A DNA stretch of 64,000 nucleotides from Sebaldella termitidis ATCC 33386 (GTDB taxonomy: Bacteria; Fusobacteriota; Fusobacteriia; Fusobacteriales; Leptotrichiaceae), in assembly GCF_000024405.1 (NCBI RefSeq), contig NC_013517.1, positions 4,185,989-4,249,988 of the forward strand. Reading direction: 5' to 3'. The notes beneath the pieces are model-generated. The model was not told the origin of the DNA, ran no database searches, and was given only the letters and a program-made list of their open reading frames with translations. Positions 54,481-61,900 of the stretch are shown piece after piece. How positions within the stretch are numbered: the first letter of the stretch is position 1; every line of letters starts with the position of its first letter. Both the position numbers and the translations under genes were made by a program.

Positions 54481-56406
54481 CTAAAGCTGCTCCCCTTCGA
54501 TTTCTTCCAGCTCAAGATTTATTTTTTCCCATTCATCCATTTTATCAGTTTCCTGCTGTTCCAGAATACCTATTTTTTCCTGTATCTCCATCAAAAGTCC
54601 AATATCATTTTTTCTGCCTGCTTTATCATATTCATCTGCAAGGTTTTCTTTTTCCAGCTCTATTTCCTCTATCTCTTTTTCCAGCTTCGTCAGGGCATTT
54701 TTAAGTCTTGAAACCTGCCGTCCTCTTTCCTTCTGCTCTTCATAGGTTAACTTTTTCTCCTGCTTATCCGCACTGTCTTTTACGGCTTTCCCCGCAATAC
54801 CTTCCTTGTAATCTTCATAATTACCGTCAAATACCTCAAGACCATTTTCATCAAGATAGTATATTTTATTACATATACTGTCCAGGAAGTGTCTGTCATG
54901 GGAAACTATAAGCATTGTCCCCTCGTAATCCTCCAATGAATCCTCCAGTACCTCTATAGAATAAATATCCAGATGGTTCGTAGGCTCATCTAATATGAGA
55001 AAATTGGGCTTTTCCATAATAAGCTTCATAAAAGACACTCTTACTTTTTCGCCCCCGCTCAGATTTTCTATTTTCTTGGAAGTCTCCTCACCTGTGAATA
55101 AAAAACCTCCTGCCATGTTTCTCAGATACTCCTCTGTAAGATCAAGCCTTGTATTAAGCTCTGTAATTATATCATTTCTGTAATCCAGATTTTGATGATT
55201 TTGATCATAATAACCTGTTTTTACCCTGCTTCCAAATTCTACCGTTCCGTTATCCTGCTTCTCGTTTCCTGTTATTATTTTCAGAAGAGTGGATTTTCCT
55301 ATTCCGTTTTTTCCTATTATCCCTACCCTGTCGCCTTTGTAAAGGTCAAAGCTTATATTATTCAAAACTTTCTTTCCGTTATAGCTTTTCTCTATATTTT
55401 TTACTTTTAATACATTATCCCCTGTAGCTGACAATATTTCAAATTTCAGCTTCATTCTCCCGGGATTAAAAACAGGATCATCCATTCTTTCAAGTCTGTC
55501 CAGTATTTTCTGCCTTCCTCTTGCCTGCTTGGACTTTATACCGGCTTTATATCTGGCTATGTATTCTTCTGTTTTCTTTATTTTCTCCTGTTCCTTATCG
55601 TATCTTTTCATTTCCCCTTTTAATATGAGCTCCTTTTGAATTATAAAATCAGAAAAATTTCCGTCATATTTATATAATTTTTTATTTTCCAGCTCAAACA
55701 TCTTATTACATACATTATCCAAAAAATATCTGTCATGAGATACAAGCAGGAATGCCTTGTTATATTTCTTCAAAAAGTCTTCCAGCCATTCTATGGAATA
55801 TAAATCAAGATGATTCGTAGGCTCATCGAGAATAAGAAGTTCAGGCTCCTGAAGCAGAAGCTTTGCAAGTGAAACCCTTGCTCTTTCTCCTCCGCTTAAT
55901 TTTTCCAGCATTCTGTCGTAATACTCCGTTCCCAGTTCCAGACCTGTAAGAATCTGCTTTATTTTATATTCTAAAGTGTAGGCATCTTTTGCTTCATATT
56001 CCGAATTCAGTCTTTCCAGTTCCTCAAGCAATCCCTCAAGCTCTGCGGGCTCTGCCACGGAAAGCTTCATATTAGTCTTCTGTATTTTTCTCCATAATTC
56101 CATCTCATCATGAAATACAGAAAGCATTTCCTCATACACGGTATTTTTTTCATCGGAAAAATTATATTCCTGCGATAAGTATCCTATACGCAGATCGGGA
56201 CTCTTTGTTATTTCTCCGAATTCATTATATTCATTCTGATCATGTGTCTCAAGACCCAGAAGTATTCTTATAAGAGTGGATTTTCCGGCTCCGTTTAGTC
56301 CCACAAGACCTATCTTATCTCTGTTTTCTATACTGAATGATATTTTATTCAGTATATACTCCCCGGAAAATTGTTTATATACATTTTTTAATTGAATTAT
56401 AGCCAT
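54481..56406 (-). CDS. ABC-F family ATPase
   Basis: A 641-residue ABC-F protein: two ATPase domains, no membrane part. Walker A GLNGAGKST and GKNGIGKST; signatures LSGGERAR and LSGGEKVR; both LLILDEPTNHLD Walker B blocks; a charged linker (about 250-310, RYDKEQEKIKKTEEY) and a C-terminal coiled coil (about 540-641). ABC-F proteins act on the ribosome, relieving stalls or protecting against antibiotics. Start at ATG 56406 with GGAGAAGAG upstream; the longer frame opening at 56496 begins in the leader terminator. The leader at 56494-56582 suggests regulated expression. A housekeeping (Uup/YdiF-like) role is as likely as resistance. Confidence 0.88.
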   Translation of the reverse strand: MAIIQLKNVYKQFSGEYILNKISFSIENRDKIGLVGLNGAGKSTLIRILLGLETHDQNEYNEFGEITKSPDLRIGYLSQEYNFSDEKNTVYEEMLSVFHDEMELWRKIQKTNMKLSVAEPAELEGLLEELERLNSEYEAKDAYTLEYKIKQILTGLELGTEYYDRMLEKLSGGERARVSLAKLLLQEPELLILDEPTNHLDLYSIEWLEDFLKKYNKAFLLVSHDRYFLDNVCNKMFELENKKLYKYDGNFSDFIIQKELILKGEMKRYDKEQEKIKKTEEYIARYKAGIKSKQARGRQKILDRLERMDDPVFNPGRMKLKFEILSATGDNVLKVKNIEKSYNGKKVLNNISFDLYKGDRVGIIGKNGIGKSTLLKIITGNEKQDNGTVEFGSRVKTGYYDQNHQNLDYRNDIITELNTRLDLTEEYLRNMAGGFLFTGEETSKKIENLSGGEKVRVSFMKLIMEKPNFLILDEPTNHLDIYSIEVLEDSLEDYEGTMLIVSHDRHFLDSICNKIYYLDENGLEVFDGNYEDYKEGIAGKAVKDSADKQEKKLTYEEQKERGRQVSRLKNALTKLEKEIEEIELEKENLADEYDKAGRKNDIGLLMEIQEKIGILEQQETDKMDEWEKINLELEEIEGEQL

Positions 56407-56493
56407 TATACTCTTCTCCATTTTTTTATTATAAATATTATAGTATAATTTTCTTTTATTTAGTAGTCTTTTAAGTAATATTTTTTTACAAAA

Positions 56494-56518
56494 CAAAAAA
56501 AGGCCTTACTCAAGCCTT
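56494..56518 (-). terminator. Leader terminator (attenuator) of the ABC-F gene
   Basis: On the minus strand AAGGCTT pairs with AGGCCTT (7 bp with one G-U, 5-base loop) and six T follow. It lies after a promoter and about 90 bp before the ABC-F start, so it would end most transcripts early unless bypassed. Confidence 0.65.
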
Positions 56519-56553
56519 CTTTTGAATATATTGTAGAAGCCAAATCTTAGTTT

Positions 56554-56582
56554 ATTTTAGCATATCTGATTTTAAAAGTAAA
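56554..56582 (-). promoter_or_regulatory. Promoter of the ABC-F leader
   Basis: Minus strand: TTTACT (56577-56582), 17-bp spacer, TAAAAT (56554-56559) with TGC before it (extended -10). The predicted start is about 56547, giving a leader of some 54 bases to the terminator. A second TATAAT nearer the gene (about 56440) could be a minor promoter. The stretch 56583-56825 is AT-rich without a gene. Confidence 0.65.
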
Positions 56583-56825
56583 GCCTTAATTCTTTAGAAG
56601 TACAGTTTTTTCAGTATTTTTCAATTTTTTTTATATTTACAAAATTTTCAGCACTTTTTAAAATGCCTTTTTTTCTTAATCCAAAGCAATTCCGACTTTT
56701 AGTATTTTTTACTTTATAATATATAATTTTTCATAATTCAAATATAGCATCAATATCTAAAAAATCCTTTAATTTTTAAATTTAAATTATATTCTGTTAT
56801 TTAAAGTACTACGGACACATAAATT

Positions 56826-56864
56826 CAAAAAAACAGAAAGACACTTTAAAAGGTATCTTTCTGT
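56826..56864 (-). terminator. Terminator of the ABC transporter-dehydrogenase operon
   Basis: ACAGAAAGA (56833-56841) pairs with TCTTTCTGT (56856-56864), extending to 12 bp, with seven T on the minus strand, about 95 bp after the dehydrogenase stop. Confidence 0.85.
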
Positions 56865-56958
56865 CCGCTGTTTTTTCATTTACAGCTGTCAAAGGATGAG
56901 AATGTTACAAATATAGAAAATCATGCAAAACCTCTGATAAATAAGGAGTACATTCATG

Positions 56959-57972
56959 CTATATCTTTGTTAATTTACCACTTTCAAAAGCCTCTTTACA
57001 CTTATATGCTATTTCTGTGGTTTTAGTACCGTCATAAACTGTAACACCGGGTTTTCTTTTTTCAATAATACAGTTTATAAACTCGTTCACTTCATTTAGA
57101 TAAGATTCTTCAAATCTTTCGAGAAAATCCTGCGAGCATTCTTTTCTTACCCCGCTGTTGTCCAGTATTTCCACCATATTCTTCTGAGGAACGCTTCCTA
57201 TTCTGAGAATTCCTTTCGTACCTATAATTTCTGTTTCTACATTATAACCATGGGGTGCTGTTCTCCCGGCAAATAAAAACGCCATTGCCCCGTTTTTGAA
57301 TTTCATAAGGGCAGATACGTTATCCCCGTCTTTATACTGTGCAAATTCAGGATGAGCATAGCACCCTCCTATAGCATAAACTTCCTCAGGCTCTGCTCCC
57401 AGATACCACCTTGCCAGATCAATATCATGTACCGACATATCTATAAACTGTCCTCCGCTGTGTCCTGCATAAGCAATGGCTCCCTCTATGAACCTTTCGG
57501 GATCCTGGCTGTATGCCCGAAACAAAATCGGTACGCCTATTTCTCCGCTGTCTATTTTTTCTTTTGCATATTTATATGAGGCATCATATCTTCTCATAAA
57601 GCCGAGCATAAATACTTTATCATTATATTTTTCCACAGCCTTTTCAGCTTCTCTGCATTCCTCTACTGTTGTCCCGAGTGGTTTTTCAGAGAATACGTGC
57701 AGCCCTGCTGCAAGAGCTTTTGATATCTGATCTGTATGAAGCCCCGAAGGTGATGCTATAAGAACTGCATCCAGTTCTGAATTCTTTATCATATCTTCAA
57801 AATTTTTATATGTATACGGTACTCCCCAGTCTTTCTTTACCTGTTCCAGTCTGTCTTCCTCCATGGCACACACTGCTGTGAGCTCTGCATTCGGAATCTT
57901 GAAAGCCAGATTTTCAGCATGCTTATAACCGAGTCTTCCCAGACCTATTACCCCAATTTTTACTTTTTCCAT
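56959..57972 (-). CDS. Gfo/Idh/MocA dehydrogenase, inositol 2-dehydrogenase-like
   Basis: A 337-residue NAD(P)-dependent oxidoreductase. N-terminal Rossmann fold (GVIGLGRLGYKHAENL); catalytic Lys in FSEKPLG (about 96); GFMRRYDASYKYAK as in inositol dehydrogenases; and GQFIDMSVHDIDLARW with the catalytic Asp and His. The best guess is oxidation of myo-inositol or a derivative at C2. Start at ATG 57972, with GGGGGCAGAT immediately upstream; the 57999 start would overlap the permease gene. Last gene of the transporter operon, so its substrate is probably the transported sugar. Confidence 0.85.
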   Translation of the reverse strand: MEKVKIGVIGLGRLGYKHAENLAFKIPNAELTAVCAMEEDRLEQVKKDWGVPYTYKNFEDMIKNSELDAVLIASPSGLHTDQISKALAAGLHVFSEKPLGTTVEECREAEKAVEKYNDKVFMLGFMRRYDASYKYAKEKIDSGEIGVPILFRAYSQDPERFIEGAIAYAGHSGGQFIDMSVHDIDLARWYLGAEPEEVYAIGGCYAHPEFAQYKDGDNVSALMKFKNGAMAFLFAGRTAPHGYNVETEIIGTKGILRIGSVPQKNMVEILDNSGVRKECSQDFLERFEESYLNEVNEFINCIIEKRKPGVTVYDGTKTTEIAYKCKEAFESGKLTKI

Positions 57973-57982
57973 ATCTGCCCCC

Positions 57983-58993
57983 TTAAGCTTTCTTAGCATG
58001 TTTTCTCATGTCGATAACAACTGCTCCTACTATTATCGCCCCTTTGATTATCTGCTGCCAGTATGCCGAAACTCCCAGAAGATCAAGACCGTTATTCAGA
58101 ACCCCGAGTATCAGTGCTCCTGCAAAGGCTCCGCCTATTGTCCCTATTCCTCCTGAATGGCTTGTTCCACCTATTGTAGTAGCCGCTATTGCATCAAGCT
58201 CGTATGAAACTCCCATCCCGGGCTGACCTGTATTTACTCTCGCGGTAAGTACCAGACCTGCAAGACCTGCAAGCAGTCCTGCATACAGATATATCATTAT
58301 TATATTCTTCTTTACTTTTACTCCCGATACTTCGGCAGCATTTATATTACCGCCTATTGCATATACATTTTTTCCGAATCTGGTATAATTAAGCATTACC
58401 CATGTAATCCCTATCATAACAAGATATATAAGAACAGGTACCGGAATTCCCAATACATATCCCTGACCTATAAACTGATATGAAGGTGTTAGTGAGCTTA
58501 CCGGTCTTCCGTCTGTATACAAAAGAGCCGCTCCTCTCGCCGCCACCATCATCCCAAGCGTGGCTATAAAAGGCGGAATTCCCGTGGTTGCTATAAGACT
58601 TCCGTTTATTAACCCGCAGATACTCCCTACTGCTAAAGCTGCAATAATCGGAACTATTACAGGCAGAACCCCCATATTAGGATACATTTTCTGTGTCCAG
58701 CCTGCTGTCTGTGCAAAGCTCGCAGCTATAACCCCTGCCAATGCAAGTACAGATCCTGATGACAGATCTATTCCTTTAGCTATTATTGCCAGAGTAACTC
58801 CAAGTGAAATCAGTCCTATCACAGAAACCTGCCTTACTACATTCAGCAGATTCTTCTGGCTCAAAAATACCGGTCTCATCATGCTTATTACTACTATCAT
58901 AAATAACAGAATTAAGTATATCCCGTACCTTGACATTATTTTTTTTAAATCTATATTAGTTCCCTTTTTTTCATATTTAATCATATCTTCCAT
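57983..58993 (-). CDS. Ribose/inositol-type ABC transporter permease
   Basis: A 336-residue inner-membrane permease of the RbsC family with about ten hydrophobic segments. Blocks seen: LSQKNLLNVVRQVSVIGLIS, KGIDLSSGSVLALAGV, GICGLINGSLI-like loop, and the EAA-like PEVSGVKVKK loop that contacts the ATPase. It lies 11 bp after the ATPase gene and 10 bp before the dehydrogenase. Sugar class uncertain; inositol suggested by the neighbours. Confidence 0.93.
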   Translation of the reverse strand: MEDMIKYEKKGTNIDLKKIMSRYGIYLILLFMIVVISMMRPVFLSQKNLLNVVRQVSVIGLISLGVTLAIIAKGIDLSSGSVLALAGVIAASFAQTAGWTQKMYPNMGVLPVIVPIIAALAVGSICGLINGSLIATTGIPPFIATLGMMVAARGAALLYTDGRPVSSLTPSYQFIGQGYVLGIPVPVLIYLVMIGITWVMLNYTRFGKNVYAIGGNINAAEVSGVKVKKNIIMIYLYAGLLAGLAGLVLTARVNTGQPGMGVSYELDAIAATTIGGTSHSGGIGTIGGAFAGALILGVLNNGLDLLGVSAYWQQIIKGAIIVGAVVIDMRKHAKKA

Positions 58994-59004
58994 AATTTCC
59001 TCCT

Positions 59005-60507
59005 TTATGCCGGAACATTTCCAGTCGCATACTTCATAATAAGTTCCTGGGTAGCTTCTCCCCTGTTCAAAATACCTGTTATCTTACCTTCGTGCATAAC
59101 CACTATTCTGTCACTCATCCCGAGAATTTCGGGAAGTTCAGACGATATTAAGATAATTGACTTACCCTGACCTGCCAGAGCTGATATGAGCGAATGAATC
59201 TCTGATTTTGCTCCCACATCTATCCCTCTTGTAGGTTCATCCAGTATCAGTATTTCCGGCTCTGTAAGAAGCCATCTTGCTATAAGCACTTTCTGCTGGT
59301 TTCCCCCGCTCAGGTTTTTTATCTGTTCTGTTATGCTCGGAGTTTTTATTCTTATTTCATTTTTATATTTTTCACAGTCTTTTTGTATTTTTTTATTATT
59401 CAGCAATATTCCGCGTAAGTATAAATCCATGTTGGAAATAACAATATTATCCTTTACCGAAAGCATGGGGAAAATCCCTGTATCTCTCCGGTCCTCGGTA
59501 AGCATTGCTATTTTGTTCTTTATTCCGTCATTTGGAGTATTTATTTCTACTTCTTTATCATTTATAGTTATTTTTCCGCCGCTTTTTCTTCTCACTCCAA
59601 AAAGAGTCTCCATTACTTCTGTTCTTCCTGATCCTACAAGCCCTGCAAAACCAAGTATTTCTCCTTTTTTTACTTCAAAATTTATATTTTCAAAAACATT
59701 TCCTGCCGAAAGATTCTCTACTTTTATCTTAACATCTCCAATGGTACATTCTGTTTTTGGAAACATATCTTTTATTTCTCTTCCCACCATAAGATTTATG
59801 AGCTGTTCCCTGCTCACATCCTTTGTCTCATATGTACCAATATATTTTCCGTCTCTGAAAATAGTTATATCATCGGCTATTTTGTATATTTCATCCATTT
59901 TATGTGAAATATATACTATTGCTTTATTTTGTTCCTTTAATTTTTCTATTATTCTGAAAAGATGGTCCACTTCCTTTGAAGTAAGTGATGAAGTAGGCTC
60001 ATCCATTATTACTATTTCCGAATTATAAGAAACCGCTTTTACTATTTCCACCATCTGCATTTGTGCTACTGTGAGATTTCTCATTTTTTCTTTCGGATCC
60101 AAATCCAGCTCCAGCTCCTTCAAAAGTCTTACTGTGTCGCTGTACATCTTTTTATGATCTACAAGTCCCACTTTTCCTCTCAATGGTTCGCGTCCGAGCC
60201 ATATATTTTCCATTATGCTTCTTTCTATCACGGGATTCAGCTCCTGATGTATCATGGAAATTCCCATATTCAAAGCTTCATGAGGATTTTTTATTGCTAC
60301 TTCATTACCTCTGAAAGTTATTTTTCCGCTATTGGGAGTATAAATACCAAGAAGCACCTTCATCAAGGTAGACTTTCCCGCACCGTTTTCTCCCATCAAA
60401 GCACATACTCTTCCTCTGTGCAACGTTAATTCCACATTATCCAAAGCCTTTACGCCCGGAAATTCCTTGCTTATACCGCGCATTTCCAGTATTCTTCTCT
60501 CTTCCAA
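59005..60507 (-). CDS. Sugar ABC transporter ATPase, double domain
   Basis: A 500-residue ATPase of the RbsA/MglA type with two nucleotide-binding domains. First: Walker A GENGAGKST, signature region LTVAQMQ, Walker B VIMDEPTSSL. Second: GLVGSGRTE in place of a full Walker A (the usual degenerate site), LSGGNQQK and LILDEPTRGID. It energises import. AGGAGG lies before the start. An 80-bp gap to the binding-protein gene holds a weak hairpin. Confidence 0.94.
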   Translation of the reverse strand: MEERRILEMRGISKEFPGVKALDNVELTLHRGRVCALMGENGAGKSTLMKVLLGIYTPNSGKITFRGNEVAIKNPHEALNMGISMIHQELNPVIERSIMENIWLGREPLRGKVGLVDHKKMYSDTVRLLKELELDLDPKEKMRNLTVAQMQMVEIVKAVSYNSEIVIMDEPTSSLTSKEVDHLFRIIEKLKEQNKAIVYISHKMDEIYKIADDITIFRDGKYIGTYETKDVSREQLINLMVGREIKDMFPKTECTIGDVKIKVENLSAGNVFENINFEVKKGEILGFAGLVGSGRTEVMETLFGVRRKSGGKITINDKEVEINTPNDGIKNKIAMLTEDRRDTGIFPMLSVKDNIVISNMDLYLRGILLNNKKIQKDCEKYKNEIRIKTPSITEQIKNLSGGNQQKVLIARWLLTEPEILILDEPTRGIDVGAKSEIHSLISALAGQGKSIILISSELPEILGMSDRIVVMHEGKITGILNRGEATQELIMKYATGNVPA

Positions 60508-60588
60508 ATCAAAATCCCTCCTAATAATAAAATGTTTTTCACGACTGCCCTCTTTTTACAGAAAGACAGCCGGAAATTTTAAAAAAGT

Positions 60589-61548
60589 TTATTTTTTAAA
60601 TTCATTTATATTTTCAGGAGTTACTAATTTGAACGGAACCCAAGTTTCTTTTACTACTGTTTCTCCGTTAGCTGCTTTTTTGGCTACTTCTACTGCTCCT
60701 CCGCCCTGTCCGTCAGCATCCTGGAATACAGTCGCACTGATATCACCTGCTGCCAGTGCAGCAAGTCCATCCGGTGTCGCATCCACACCTATTACAAATA
60801 TACCTGTTTTACCTGAATCTTTTAATGCCTGAACTGCTCCGAGAGCCATATCATCATTATTAGATACTATTGCATTAATCTCATTTCCATATTTGTTAAG
60901 CCAGTTTTCAGTTTTAGCCATTCCGTCTGTTCTCTGCCATAAACCTGTCTGTTTATCCAGAATTTTTATATCAGGATATTTTTTTGCTATTTCTTCTACA
61001 CCCTCAGTTCTCTTTATAGTACCCTCGTTATCCAGTTTTCCCATAAGAATAACAATATTTCCTTTTCCTCCCATTTTTTCGGCAAGATATTCCATTTGCA
61101 TTATTCCTGCTTTTTTCTCCTCTGATCCTACATAATAAGCACCGTCTGGAAGATTTCCCGGATTTCTGTTTACATATACTATTTTTGTACCATTAGTTAC
61201 AGCTGCATTAGTCATAGGATCTGCCGCACTTGTATCTACCGGTACTACTATTATTACATCTTTTCCCTGAGTTACGAAGTTTTCCACCTGATTCATCTGT
61301 TTTGCGATATCCTCCTTGGCATCAACAAATTCAAGCTCTATATCACCTTCCTTTTCAGCAGCTTTTTTCATTCCGTCCATCATATATGTGAGGAAAGTAT
61401 CGTCAAAATTAGCTATTGATACTCCCACCTTTATTTTTTTTCCACCTTGTCCACCATCAGCCGTGTCCCCTTTTTGCGAACAACTTATTAAAAAAATAGA
61501 TAGCATTGACACTAATCCCATTATTACATAATTTCTAAACTTTTTCAT
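60589..61548 (-). CDS. Sugar-binding lipoprotein of the ABC transporter
   Basis: A 319-residue periplasmic-binding protein, lipid-anchored: signal peptide with lipobox L-I-S-C, Cys at about 23. Peripla_BP_4 fold. The blocks VPVDTSAADP, VYVNRNPG, GAYYVGSEEKKAG, and GVDATPDG are like those of inositol- and rhizopine-binding proteins I recall. First gene of the operon, with GGGAGG before the ATG; being first and followed by a gap fits higher expression of the binding protein. Confidence 0.92.
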   Translation of the reverse strand: MKKFRNYVIMGLVSMLSIFLISCSQKGDTADGGQGGKKIKVGVSIANFDDTFLTYMMDGMKKAAEKEGDIELEFVDAKEDIAKQMNQVENFVTQGKDVIIVVPVDTSAADPMTNAAVTNGTKIVYVNRNPGNLPDGAYYVGSEEKKAGIMQMEYLAEKMGGKGNIVILMGKLDNEGTIKRTEGVEEIAKKYPDIKILDKQTGLWQRTDGMAKTENWLNKYGNEINAIVSNNDDMALGAVQALKDSGKTGIFVIGVDATPDGLAALAAGDISATVFQDADGQGGGAVEVAKKAANGETVVKETWVPFKLVTPENINEFKK

Positions 61549-61632
61549 ACCTTGTTACCTCCCAAAAATATTAAAACTCCGGGCAAAATTAACTATACCT
61601 GATTATGTATATCTGTGTTTTGTCTGAGATAT

Positions 61633-61705
61633 ATTGAGTCCTCAATGTCAAAACATCTGTACTCATCCCTGATTCATATTATTGGAAATATGATCAGAGA
61701 TGAGT
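61633..61705 (-). promoter_or_regulatory. Upstream control region of the sugar operon
   Basis: Two structures: a perfect palindrome ATTGAG-TC-CTCAAT (61633-61646) and a long inverted repeat (61661-61705, about 18 pairs with one mismatch and one bulge). A TATAGT at about 61598 may be the -10, with no good -35. An operator pair or an activator site is plausible. No regulator gene lies adjacent. Confidence 0.5.
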
Positions 61706-61762
61706 GTCGATTATGTCCGGAGTATTTTTAATTATTATTTTAAATAAATAGCGTGTAAACTG

Positions 61763-61801
61763 GTACTGTAACTGTAAAAGCCTTTAGAGCTTCCACAGTA
61801 C
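61763..61801. repeat. Nested inverted repeat downstream of the phosphoesterase
   Basis: GTACTGT (61763-61769) with ACAGTAC (61795-61801) encloses a smaller AAGC/GCTT stem. No T run follows on either strand. It lies about 100 bp after the phosphoesterase stop; the rest of 61802-61900 is AT-rich and empty. Confidence 0.5.
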
Positions 61802-61900
61802 GTATTATTAAGTTTTATTATGCATATAATTATCTATTTTTGATTGTTCAATTTTTAGATCATTAAAATAATTATATCTTCCACCCTGTTGCCTTCCCTC

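Noticed and set aside
56880-56958. Tiny plus-strand frames with AAGGAG near 56942
   Set aside because: The frame after the ATG closes after five codons and runs into the antisense end of the dehydrogenase gene.
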